DNA from: Parasediminibacterium sp046546515
GTDB lineage: Bacteria; Bacteroidota; Bacteroidia; Chitinophagales; Chitinophagaceae
Direction: 5' to 3'
Assembly: GCF_046546515.1 (NCBI RefSeq)
Contig: NZ_JBKHKJ010000025.1
Span: 20,217-84,216, forward strand
Length of the DNA: 64,000 bases
The notes below the pieces were generated by a model. It saw only the letters and a program-made list of their open reading frames with translations, was not told where the DNA came from and searched no databases. Shown here one piece after another: positions 1-9,600 of the stretch. The first letter of the stretch is position 1. Each line of letters starts with the position of its first letter. The position numbers and the translations under genes were made by a program.

Positions 1-140
1 AAATATTTTTTGGAAGCAATAAAAAGGCCATTCATTTATCCAAAAAACAAACTGTTACACGTTCTTGTTTTACAAACGTGACAAAAGTCTAGCAAAAAAA
101 TGCTTGTTTATATTTCAATACTTCCCTATTTTTAAACCCT

Positions 141-1169
141 ATGAAAATGTTCAACAAGCATACCCTTTTACTATTCGTAGCTATACTATGCATCAGTATT
201 GTTTCAGGCCAAGATAAACCTTCAAATATTGGCGTTGTTTTATGTGGCGCAGAGTTCGGCGAGAAGAAACTGCCTGGCAACCTCTATACAGACTATATAT
301 ATCCCAACAAACAAGAAATTGATTATTTCGTAGCAAAAGGCTTTACACAGTTTACCCTGCCCTTCAAGTGGGAAAGGGTACAACGTACATTAGGGGGCGA
401 CCTGGATTCTGCCGAGGTAGCACGGATGAAAGAATTTTTGGCATCGTGTAATAACAACCATATCAAAGTAATACTTACCCTGCAAAATTTTGCTGTTTAT
501 AACAACAATTCAAAAGAACTAACATTAGGTAGCCGTAAGTTATCCAGAGATTTGTATAAGGATTTTTGGAAAAAAATGGCCACTGCATTTTCTGGCTGCA
601 CCAATATATATGGCTACGACATCATGAACGAACCAAGGAATATTTTTGGCCGCAAGTGGCGCAAAGCAGCCCAAGCTGCCATAGACGGCATCAGGGAAGC
701 TGACATGAGCACAAGCATTATCATTGACGGGGAAAATGGCAGTTTTGCTTTTGACTGGCCTAGTGAAAACAACAAATTACGAAAACTAAAAGACCCAGCA
801 GACAAGATTATATATGATGCACATTGCTATTTCGACTTTAACCACTCTGGCCAATACGACAACAATTACCAAACCGATTTTAAAACAGATATAGGCATAG
901 ACCGCGTAAAACCCTTTATAAAATGGCTGAAAAAGCATAACAAGCAAGGGATTATAGGTGAGTTTGGTGTGCCTCCCAGCGATAAATGGCTGGAAGCAAT
1001 GGACAAATTTGTGGCATATTTACAAAAAAACGGGCTGGGTGCCAACTATTGGGCTGCTGGCCCTTGGTGGGGCGATTACGCTTTATCAATAGAACCTGCA
1101 AACAACACAGACAGGCCCCAAATGAAGGTATTGGGAAAATATTTGAAGCCTGTGGTTATTACACCGTAG
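141..1169 (+). CDS. Secreted glycoside hydrolase family 5 (endoglucanase-like)
   Basis: A 342-residue protein with a signal peptide (hydrophobic residues about 8-22, likely cleavage after SGQ), so exported. It has the marks of a GH5 (clan A) retaining glycosidase: the acid/base glutamate in GYDIMNEP (Glu164) and the nucleophile in IIGEFGVP (Glu274). An HCYF motif and a WW pair near the C-terminus fit the (beta/alpha)8 active site. GH5 enzymes cut beta-1,4-glucans or mannans; the substrate cannot be told here. There is no carbohydrate-binding module or type IX sorting tail, and no SusC/D pair beside it, so it is not in a polysaccharide locus within this window. Family call firm, substrate open. 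Confidence 0.88.
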   Translation: MKMFNKHTLLLFVAILCISIVSGQDKPSNIGVVLCGAEFGEKKLPGNLYTDYIYPNKQEIDYFVAKGFTQFTLPFKWERVQRTLGGDLDSAEVARMKEFLASCNNNHIKVILTLQNFAVYNNNSKELTLGSRKLSRDLYKDFWKKMATAFSGCTNIYGYDIMNEPRNIFGRKWRKAAQAAIDGIREADMSTSIIIDGENGSFAFDWPSENNKLRKLKDPADKIIYDAHCYFDFNHSGQYDNNYQTDFKTDIGIDRVKPFIKWLKKHNKQGIIGEFGVPPSDKWLEAMDKFVAYLQKNGLGANYWAAGPWWGDYALSIEPANNTDRPQMKVLGKYLKPVVITP

Positions 1170-1241
1170 CTATTTAAAATAGAGAAATTCATCCGTTTTA
1201 TAAAAACTGACACGCATCATTTTTTTAGAATATACCAATAC

Positions 1242-1249
1242 TAACTTTG
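1242..1249 (+). promoter_or_regulatory. Bacteroidota -7 element TAACTTTG
   Basis: Matches the phylum's TAnnTTTG consensus, 36 bases before the first ATG of the next gene. The -33 partner is only a T-run, so this is a moderate call. Confidence 0.4.
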
Positions 1250-1285
1250 CAAATATTGGTTCATCTATTGGCACATTCAAAATGA

Positions 1286-3151
1286 ATGTCCATTGTTCAT
1301 CTTCAAAAATTTTGCATGATAACTCCTTCATTACACAAGTTCCACATCCCTGTGATGGGGCTTAGCTACACTATTGATACCCCTTTAAAAGTTGCAAAAT
1401 TTGGTATTTCATCTGTTATCTCTATAGTAGAAGATGGCTTGATTGAGCAAGTGCGTGAATTGTATAGTAGAGAGGCGGGCATACCCTATGAATTAATACC
1501 TACAACTGAATACGACAGCCGAGCCAAACGCATAACAGCTTACCTAAACTTGGTAGATGTATTGATACAAAAGCAAATAGCTACTTTAAAGGCCTTGCCT
1601 TTTGAAGCATACAGCGACATTACTACTTATTTTGAATTGTTGCCCGCCGAAAGCCCTGTAAAAGCAATGTATAATGCAATGCTGGAAACAGAAAATAAGG
1701 AGGAAAAACTTGTATTGCAGGCAGCATTAAGAAATAAAATAGTTACAGGGGCGGCAGATGTGAACATTATGGCAAAGCTGGACAAAAATAATTATGCCAA
1801 AAATGGCGAGTTGCTGCCCACAGAATATTCCGATGCTTTGGCTGGTTTAAGAGGGTTTGCAAACAGTACCTTGCATTCGTCTGTCGTTTTGTCTGCGGGC
1901 TATAATCCTAGATTGTACAATTATATTGACCATTTCCCTGATTTTTTGCCCGACGAAGCTGGTAAATTGAAGAAAGGGATTATTTTAAAAGTGAGCGATT
2001 ATCGTTCCGCACTTACGCAAGGCAAAATATTGGCTAAAAAAGGCGTTTGGGTTTCAGAATTCAGGATAGAAAGCGGGCTAAACTGCGGCGGCCATGCTTT
2101 TGCAACGGACGGCCTGCTGCTTGGGCCAATACTTGAAGAATTTAAACAAAACAAAAAAAGCCTCGAAACAGAGCTAACGACCCTATGCAATCAGGCACTT
2201 GCCGCAAAAGGGGTACCTATTTTTAAAAGCCCAAGGGAAACTAGAATCACGGTGCAAGGTGGTATTGGCACAGCCAGCGAGGCCAATTTCTTATTAAACT
2301 ATTACCAAACAAACAGTACGGGATGGGGCAGCCCTTTTCTATTGGTGCCGGAGGCAACTAGTGTTGACCCCAACACCTTGCAAAGCCTTGCCACAGCAGA
2401 GCCTGACGATTATTATTTAAGCAATATCTCGCCACTGGGCGTGCCATTCAATAGTTTTAGGAAAGCAACCTCCGAAGCACAGAAAGCACAGCGGATAAGC
2501 GAAGGAAGGCCAGGCAGCCCTTGCGTAAAGAAAATACTGGTATCAAACACAGAATTTTCTGATGTGCCCATTTGCAGTGCTTCACGCAAATACCAACACT
2601 TGAAAATAAAACAACTACACGAGGTCGGATTGCCTAGCGATGAGCTGGAAAAAGCAATATCCACCGTAACTGAAAAAGATTGCTTGTGCGAGGGGCTAAG
2701 CGTGGCTGTATTATTAAAAAACAATATCACCTCATTTTTTAGCAATGGCTCTACGGCAGTGGCCATTTGTCCGGGTCCAAACCTTGCTTATTTTTCAGGT
2801 ATTTTCACCTTAAAGCAAATGGTGGGGCATATCTATGGCAGGGTTAATATTTTAAACAGTGTAAAAAGGCCTAACTTATTTATCAATGAATTAAGCATGT
2901 ATGTAGATTACCTGAAAAAAGAAATTGACACGAGCATAGGCACGCTTACCATCACCAAAAGCAGGCAGCTAAAAACCTTCCAACAAAACCTATTGAAGGG
3001 CATAGCATACTACAAACAATTGACTGATTCTTTTAAAAATGAAACAGCCCTATACATAGAAGAAATGAAGGAACAACTGTGCAATTTTGAAAACATCATA
3101 GCCGCTTTAACTATGCCTTTTGAAGTAAAAGCAACACCGATACTAGTATAA
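1286..3151 (+). CDS. Large conserved protein of unknown function, possibly TIM-barrel
   Basis: 621 residues if the first ATG is used. Starts at 1316 (MITPSL) or 1358 (MGLSYT) are also possible, and the conserved-looking region begins near HKFHIPVMGLSYTID. No signal peptide or membrane span. The segments GLNCGGHAFATDG (about residues 263-275), VQGGIGTASEANFLL (about 325-339) and an SEGRPGSPC run look like the glycine-rich phosphate-binding loops of FMN-dependent TIM-barrel enzymes such as glutamate synthase or nitronate monooxygenase, but this is a weak resemblance. Several cysteines (NCGG, GSPC, PICS, CLCEG) could bind metal. Stands alone, with its own terminator at 3173-3210. Function not recognised. 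Confidence 0.7.
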   Translation: MSIVHLQKFCMITPSLHKFHIPVMGLSYTIDTPLKVAKFGISSVISIVEDGLIEQVRELYSREAGIPYELIPTTEYDSRAKRITAYLNLVDVLIQKQIATLKALPFEAYSDITTYFELLPAESPVKAMYNAMLETENKEEKLVLQAALRNKIVTGAADVNIMAKLDKNNYAKNGELLPTEYSDALAGLRGFANSTLHSSVVLSAGYNPRLYNYIDHFPDFLPDEAGKLKKGIILKVSDYRSALTQGKILAKKGVWVSEFRIESGLNCGGHAFATDGLLLGPILEEFKQNKKSLETELTTLCNQALAAKGVPIFKSPRETRITVQGGIGTASEANFLLNYYQTNSTGWGSPFLLVPEATSVDPNTLQSLATAEPDDYYLSNISPLGVPFNSFRKATSEAQKAQRISEGRPGSPCVKKILVSNTEFSDVPICSASRKYQHLKIKQLHEVGLPSDELEKAISTVTEKDCLCEGLSVAVLLKNNITSFFSNGSTAVAICPGPNLAYFSGIFTLKQMVGHIYGRVNILNSVKRPNLFINELSMYVDYLKKEIDTSIGTLTITKSRQLKTFQQNLLKGIAYYKQLTDSFKNETALYIEEMKEQLCNFENIIAALTMPFEVKATPILV

Positions 3152-3172
3152 TTGTAAATGCTTGATATACAT

Positions 3173-3210
3173 AAAAAGCCATCCCTTTTAAAATATGGGA
3201 TGGCTTTTTT
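3173..3210 (+). terminator. Rho-independent terminator
   Basis: A 13-base arm (AAAAAGCCATCCC) pairs with GGGATGGCTTTTTT across an 11-base loop. It sits 22 bases after the stop of the 621-residue gene. Confidence 0.85.
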
Positions 3211-3285
3211 GCGGGTATCCCATTCAACTTCTTTTTGGCAGGATGGAATTTTTAAATAAGCATGTAGGCACATATAATTGGGTAT

Positions 3286-3318
3286 CCATTTTAATTTTTT
3301 TCTAAAAAATTAAAATGG
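3286..3318. terminator. Bidirectional hairpin, 15-bp perfect arms
   Basis: CCATTTTAATTTTTT and its exact complement are separated by TCT. A- and T-runs occur on both sides, so it could end transcripts from either strand, including the DUF6922 remnant to its right. A second inverted repeat (11-bp arms 3334-3344 and 3366-3376) follows. Confidence 0.6.
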
Positions 3319-3411
3319 TATATCTTACTTTCGACTTTTAAAGCATTAGAGACAGACGATGAAACGCTTTAAAAGTATTTACTTGATAAGATATACAAGC
3401 CATTAATTGTT

Positions 3412-3702
3412 TTAATAACCCCATTGTTGAGGGTTCAACAGGTAGCTTCTGGAGCATCTGTAATCGGTTAATTCGTAGTCTAATATGGCACAGGCAAGGT
3501 AAACGCTTTCTTTGGGCATCCATTTGGCATTGGTAAGGGCTTGCCTCACCCGCTCATCCCCATAATAACGCCTGCAATTCCTGATGTCATCCACGTCGCC
3601 ACGTTCAAACACCCGTTATATCACAAAACTTGCCTTGTCATCATAGTCCAAAGTGTCAAAATTCACGTTCCAAAAAATGCGCCTTTGAAATACTGGTTTC
3701 AT
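3412..3702 (-). pseudogene. DUF6922-like protein, broken by an in-frame stop
   Basis: Reading from the ATG at 3702, the frame gives MKPVFQRRIFWNVNFDTLDY, then DDKASFVI, then TAA (3616-3618), then RVFERGDVDDIRNCRRYYGD and on to the stop at 3412. The two halves are in the same frame and together make the usual ~95-residue DUF6922 domain (FWDVDF...FVIERV.ERGD...RRYYG in relatives, from memory). The TAA stands where relatives have glutamate, so a single GAA-to-TAA change would explain the break. DUF6922 genes are often next to AbiEii-type nucleotidyltransferase genes; none is present here. A downstream GTG at 3612 could restart translation of the C-terminal two-thirds. Confidence 0.75.
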
Positions 3703-3868
3703 ATTTAATTATGAATTATAAATGATGAAATAGGAAACTTGTATGTGCAGTTAAATTACAATAATTGCTTGATCCCATATCCCTTTTTTGTAACACTTGC
3801 AACACCTTGTCAAATTTATTAATTTTTTCCCACAATAATTCTACCTATTTCAACTGTAATATTTTTTT

Positions 3869-3958
3869 TGTAATAAATTAAACTATTGCAAATTTTTTAT
3901 TACAATCATGTAATAAAAATTTAAGAATAAATAAAATTATTACACATTTTTTATTACA
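3869..3958. repeat. Cluster of five TGTAATAA / TTATTACA elements
   Basis: The octamer occurs at 3869-3876, 3897-3904 (inverted), 3909-3916, 3937-3944 (inverted) and 3951-3958 (inverted). The second and third form a perfect 11-bp-arm palindrome (3894-3919) with a 4-base loop. Looks like an operator cluster or hairpin in a gene-free stretch (3703-4171); no gene starts directly behind it. Confidence 0.5.
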
Positions 3959-4171
3959 AAAAGAATTTGCTGAAGAAATTACGAGATTTTTTTTACCTTT
4001 ATATTCTGCAAAGTACAATTCCAGAAAAAGAATAGCAAAAACCAATTTCTATTTTTCGCCATAAGAGATTTATGCAATGCTAGACCCGCTTGTACGGATG
4101 TTAATGCAATTGAATATACCCCATTGATAAATTGAGTGCCTAACATTATGAGGTATGCTTCATTATTGTTG

Positions 4172-4491
4172 TTATATTAATTGATGTAACATGCAAGAGC
4201 TGCCCAAGCGTATTAAAATGTTCAACTTGTAATTGCCTTTGGACATGTTTTTCAAAAACAGGTTGATGTGTTTACCCGAAGAAGGGTTTGGAAATAACTC
4301 GAACCTAACAGCCATTGGCAAATCATCAATAGTAAGTAAGGCAATGTTGCTGTACTAAGTACTGCCATCATTGTTTATTGCTTTAAACTACTGCCACCAT
4401 CGTTGTTTACATACAAATTTGTGCTGACCATGCGGGAAATGCCCACATAAATGGTTTGCAAATCCCCTTGCCCTAAAATAACTAAACTCAT
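4172..4491 (-). pseudogene. Remnant of a type IX-secreted protein (sorting domain)
   Basis: Translating the minus strand gives a T9SS type A sorting domain, LPMAVRFELFPNPSSGKHIN, followed by LFLKNMSKGNYKLNILIR, at about 4320-4200. A one-base shift then moves the tail (LGQLLHV) to another frame. Just upstream, in a different frame (4491 to about 4377), is QTIYVGISRMVSTNLYVNND, which resembles a BNR/sortilin-type propeller repeat, and that frame ends in a stop. So the 3' end of a secreted repeat protein survives here with at least two frame breaks. The rest is gone: the next gene begins at 4611 on the other strand. Confidence 0.6.
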
Positions 4492-4610
4492 GATAGGGGG
4501 CGGTGAATTGGACTGAAATTGCGGCAATCAAATGGATTTCACTAACAGGATGTTGCAAACAGTTGGTTATGAACTATCCGTACTGTATTTTAGCCGAAAG
4601 TAAACACACC

Positions 4611-5834
4611 ATGCCACACTCAAAAGAGCGGAAAGAAAAGAACTGCCTCAATTGCAATGCAACTGTGCAGGGAAGGTATTGCCAGGAATGCGGGCAGGAA
4701 AATATCGAGCCAAAGGAAAGTTTCTGGCACTTAGCCACCCATTATTTTTACGATATTACCCATTTTGATGGCAAGTTTTTTTACACCCTGAAATATTTGA
4801 TACAAAAGCCAGGCTTTTTATCAAAAGAGTATATGTTAGGCAAAAGAAACAGCTACCTGAACCCTATCAGGATGTATGTTTTCACCTCGGCTATCTTTTT
4901 CCTTTATTTCTTTAGCACTTTTAATACAGAACATTTTGGAAAAGAAGGTGGAACTGAAAGTAAGATAGAGCATCTGGGACAGCGGATGGACTATGTAGAT
5001 AGCCTACTAGCAGAAACGACCGACCCTAAAAACAAAAAGGAGTTGCAAAATTTAAAAAAACGTCTTGGCATCAAACAATTGACCATTAAAAAGGAGGCAG
5101 AGAAAAACAGCAAGGATACAGCCGAAAATGACAATGAAGAAGAAGACACCATTGTAAACCCCAAAAAAATGGGTTATAATGCTTTAAACCCAACTAAAAA
5201 AAACACCAAAGATTCTATTGGGGCACATGCCAATAAACCAATAGAAATAACAGATGGCCTTGTAATTCTCTCCACTAAAATACCTGATTCTATCACCACT
5301 ATCAGTGAATTTGAAACATGGCAAAACAAATTAGATCCCAAGGAAAAACCCAACTGGGTCAGCGTTAAAATAATAAGGAAGTATTTCTCAATCAAAGAAA
5401 AATACAAACATTCCTGGGGCGATTTCACAGAATTGTTTGCAGAGAAATTCCTGCATTCATTCCCGCAGATGTTCTTTTTGTCGCTTCCCGTTTTTGCTTT
5501 GTTCCTTAAACTTTTGTACTGGCGCAAAAAAGAGTTTTATTATGTAAACCACCTTATCTATGCTATCCACCAATACATTGCTACTTATATTTTCTTGTTG
5601 TTTATTTTGCTGCTACAAACCCTTTCGGGTCAGCCACATTTCGGTGCAGCTATCTACCTGGCACTTGCCTTGATTATATACAGCATCTATTATATGTATG
5701 CTGGTTTACGCAGTTTCTATGGACAAGACAGGTTAAAAACACTAATTAAAAATATGATACTCAATTTCTTTTCACTTACGTTTATTGGGTTACTGATGGT
5801 GCTGTTTATTTTACTTACGTTCTTAAAAGTTTAA
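4611..5834 (+). CDS. DUF3667 membrane protein with N-terminal zinc ribbon
   Basis: The open frame runs back to 4503, but the ATG at 4611 (MPHSKERK) places the Cys cluster where the family has it: Cys12, Cys15, Cys24, Cys27 in CLNC...YCQECGQ, a zinc ribbon. Then a conserved HLATHYFYDITHFDGKFFYT block, one membrane span near residues 82-100, a long charged Lys/Glu loop, and three to four spans in the last 150 residues. DUF3667 is widespread in Bacteroidota and has no known function. The next gene, mazG, starts five bases after the stop, so the two are probably co-transcribed. Confidence 0.85.
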   Translation: MPHSKERKEKNCLNCNATVQGRYCQECGQENIEPKESFWHLATHYFYDITHFDGKFFYTLKYLIQKPGFLSKEYMLGKRNSYLNPIRMYVFTSAIFFLYFFSTFNTEHFGKEGGTESKIEHLGQRMDYVDSLLAETTDPKNKKELQNLKKRLGIKQLTIKKEAEKNSKDTAENDNEEEDTIVNPKKMGYNALNPTKKNTKDSIGAHANKPIEITDGLVILSTKIPDSITTISEFETWQNKLDPKEKPNWVSVKIIRKYFSIKEKYKHSWGDFTELFAEKFLHSFPQMFFLSLPVFALFLKLLYWRKKEFYYVNHLIYAIHQYIATYIFLLFILLLQTLSGQPHFGAAIYLALALIIYSIYYMYAGLRSFYGQDRLKTLIKNMILNFFSLTFIGLLMVLFILLTFLKV

Positions 5835-5839
5835 ACAAT

Positions 5840-6625
5840 ATGCAACAACCTTTATCAGATAGTTTCCTAGGGCTTGTGAAAATAATGGACGAACTGCGGG
5901 AAAAATGCCCGTGGGACAAAAAGCAAACCATACAAACCCTACGCCCCCTCACTATAGAAGAAAGCTACGAACTGGCTGACGCCATTACAGACGAAGACTG
6001 GCAAGGGATAAAAGAAGAGCTGGGCGATGTGCTGCTGCACATTTTATTTTACAGCAAAATAGGCACGGAACAAGGGCAATTTACCTTGCAGGATGTGATA
6101 GAAGGCATTAGCAAAAAATTAATCCACCGACACCCGCATATTTATGGCGATGTTGTTGTGGCCGATGAGGAAGATGTAAAGCGGAACTGGGAACAGCTAA
6201 AACTTAAAGAAGGCAAGGGCAAAAAAAGCGTATTGGAGGGCGTGCCAAAAGCATTGCCAGCCGTGGTAAAAGCCACAAGGATACAAGAAAAAGCAAAGCA
6301 AGTTGGCTTTGAATGGGACAATAAAGAAGATGTGTGGAAGAAAGTGGAAGAAGAAATAGCCGAGTTGCATGAAGCAATTGCCGAGCAAGACCACCCCCAT
6401 ATAGAAGAAGAATTTGGCGATGTATTGTTTAGCCTAGTGAACTACGCACGATTTTTGAATATAGACGCAGAAGGCGTATTGGAAAAAACAAACCTGAAGT
6501 TTATCAACCGTTTCCAGAAAATGGAAGCAATGGCTGCACTACAAGGCAAAAACCTTGCAGGCATGACGCTTACAGAAATGGATGCGCTTTGGAACGAAGT
6601 TAAAAAACAAAAAAGTACCACTTGA
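5840..6625 (+). CDS. mazG: Nucleoside triphosphate pyrophosphohydrolase MazG
   Basis: 261 residues with the two MazG halves of the E. coli-type enzyme. The N-terminal half opens with a CPWDKKQTIQTLRPLT block and carries the EELGDVLLH metal-binding helix. The C-terminal half repeats it as EEEFGDVLFSLVNYAR. MazG cleaves (d)NTPs to NMP and pyrophosphate and cleans up aberrant or excess nucleotides. Five bases separate it from the DUF3667 gene, and its TGA overlaps the start of the histidine kinase. Confidence 0.95.
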   Translation: MQQPLSDSFLGLVKIMDELREKCPWDKKQTIQTLRPLTIEESYELADAITDEDWQGIKEELGDVLLHILFYSKIGTEQGQFTLQDVIEGISKKLIHRHPHIYGDVVVADEEDVKRNWEQLKLKEGKGKKSVLEGVPKALPAVVKATRIQEKAKQVGFEWDNKEDVWKKVEEEIAELHEAIAEQDHPHIEEEFGDVLFSLVNYARFLNIDAEGVLEKTNLKFINRFQKMEAMAALQGKNLAGMTLTEMDALWNEVKKQKSTT

Positions 6626-9600
6626 TTGCTATAGTTAGAGATGCATTTTACAAACATGGCTACCTGCTTATCATAGCGGCATGGTTATATACCATTTCGT
6701 TTGTAATTACCAATTATTGGGTATCTGATGCTTCGCCAGTAAAGGTAAAGGACAAGCTGGAACGTAAGATAGCAACTGCTGAAAATGCTATTAAAGGCAT
6801 TACCAACGATACTGCACTACTAAAAATATTGATTAGTAATGCAGCAAACGAAAAAAAGCTAGAGATAACAAAGCAACAATTTGGCCTTTACCTATATTGC
6901 TTAAACGACCTTGGCAGCCCCATTTTAAATTACTGGAACAGCAATGTTTATACCATTGCCCCTGCTGACATACAGCAAAAGGATGGCTATTATTTTGCCA
7001 CTAAACAAAATGGCAATTTTGAAATCATCAAAAAAACAGTATTCCTAAACCATAAAACTATTATTTTACTTGCGGTAGTGCCTATCAACTGGGATTATTT
7101 TATCGAAAACAAATACCTGACCAAAGATTTTGAGGGATTTCCCCACCTAGATGAGCAATACGAAATAAGCACAGAAACAGGCGCATTGCCCATTATGAAT
7201 GCCGATGGCGATTTGTTGTTCAAGATAAAACAGAAACAAGGCCATATTTATGCTGCTTACGACATAGCCACCATCGTTTTCAGGTTGTTTTTCATTTTTG
7301 TGCTTATCTTATTTATCAATCGGGTGGCTAATGGCATTGTTGCCTCGCATGGTTTGCCAATTGGTATGTCTTTTTTAATCGGCACGGTGGGCATCATTCG
7401 GTTTATCACCTATGTATTTCCTTTTCCTTTCAACTTTAGCCGCTTATCGCTTTTCGATCCCTCGGTATATGCTTCCAACTTCCTGCACCCAGCCCTAGGG
7501 CATTTGCTTGTAAATTCGGTTTTGCTATGTTGGCTAGCAGGTTTTTGGAAATTCCACCTGCTCAAGCATAGGCCGTCAATTGTTTATTTCAGGCATAGCT
7601 GGCTCAAGTACACCAATATTATTTTGCTGCTGGCCATGGCGTTTACCATGTCCGACATTACCAGCACGCTGGTACAAGACTCTAAAATATCTTTTGATGT
7701 AAGCCATTTTTTCAGCCTCAACATTTTTAGCCTTGTTAGCTTCATTACGCTTGCGTTTCTGGTTTTGTCTTTTTACCATTTGTCGCATATTTTACTAAGG
7801 CCGCTCATTGCCACTCGTACCCCTATAGGCCGGCAAATTCTATTACTACTTATTGCTGGCTTGTGTTATACTACTTTGTCCATTGGCCCATCCACGGCAG
7901 TTAATATTTCCGTTTTGGCATGGGTTGCAGGCTACTTATTAGTGATTAACTGGCGTAAGGAAGATATCAGCTTGCCCATACAAAAATCTACCTTTTTCAT
8001 TTTTTGGGTAATGATTTTCGCGCTTTCCATCGCATTGCTTATCAGTTGGCAAAACCAAGTGGTAAATGTGGCCCAGCGAAAAAAACTAGCAGAGCGGCTT
8101 GCTTTGCAAATAGATGCGAATGGAGAAAATGTCTTGAGCATTGCCGTTACCAACATCAACCAAAAAAGCATTGCAGATTGCTACCCACGCTTGCTTGCAG
8201 AAGCAAGCAACAAACACATTAAAGACAGTGTGCTAAACGAAAATTTCACAGGCTATTTAAACAGGTTTGAAACAAACATTTATACCTTCAACCGTTTTTT
8301 GCAGCCTTTGTTTAATGAAGATACCGCTATCAGCTATGCATCGTTCCAAGCCATTATCAATGCCCGGAGTAAACCAACACCCATCCCTAACTTATATGCT
8401 TGGCAAAACAACCCAGACGAAATAAACTATATTTATTCTTTCCCAATAGGTACAGATTCATTGCCAAAAGGATACTTTGTATTACTTGCCAAGCCCAAAA
8501 AATACAAAAGCGAAGCCCTGTATCCGGTGCTGTTTAGCCAATCTGGCGACGAGGTTAGCCTAGGCGAGCAAAACCAATATGCTTATGCTACCTACACTAA
8601 TGGTAAATTGGTAGCCAAATACAACGATTACGATTTCCCCTTGCATATAAACAGTGCCCATCTTTTGCCTTATGCCTTTGTAGAACATCCGCACGGCAAT
8701 GAAACAGAATTATGGTACAATGCTAGCAATGGCAAAACAATTATTGTTGCCAATTCTAACACACACATTATAGAAGTAGCTACTTTGTTTGCTTACTTGT
8801 TCTTTACTTTTTTGGTGGTGATAGGGCTTTTCCATTTTGGGGATTACCTATTAAAAACGAAATTCTCCAATTCTGTATTAACAAAGCCACTTAGGTTTAG
8901 TATGCAGTCAAAAATACACGCAACAGTTATTTCTATTAGTATATTTTCATTTTTTGTTATTGGAGCAGCCACCATTTACTTCTTTATCAACCGTTTCAAT
9001 AGCTCTAACCAACAAAGGCTTTCTGCCAACATAGAAATGATTGCCAATGAAATAGGCGTGAAACTGCAACAGGTACAGCAGCAAAAAATATTGGATGATG
9101 GCATTGCTATGTACGACATAGGCTATAGCAACAACTTTGAACGGGATATAACTGAGGTTTCTGAAACGCATAATGTGGACATTAATTTCTATAGCTTGTC
9201 TGGCAACCTTATTGCTTCAACACAGCCTCATATTTATAGCAAACAGCTATTAAGCACCAAGATAAACCCAATTGCATTGTACCATTTGCAATACGACGGG
9301 CGTAGCCGTTTTGTGCAAACAGAAAATATTGGCCAGCTTAGCTACCTAAGCATGTACATGCCCATAGTAGACGAAACCGGTAAAACATACGCTTATATCA
9401 ACATACCTTACCTCAATTCCCAATTAGAGCTAAACCAAGAAATTTCCAGCTTCATAGCCACTATTATAAACCTAAATGCTTTTATTTTCCTGATAGCAGG
9501 AGCCATTGCCTTTTTAATTACCCGGGGTGTTGTTGCTTCTTTCAGCATCATTGCCAATAAAATGAAAGAGGTAAACATTGGCAAAAAAAATGAAGCAATT

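Noticed and set aside
1..140. Possible partial gene at the left edge
   Set aside because: Only A+T-rich upstream sequence; no frame with protein-like content.
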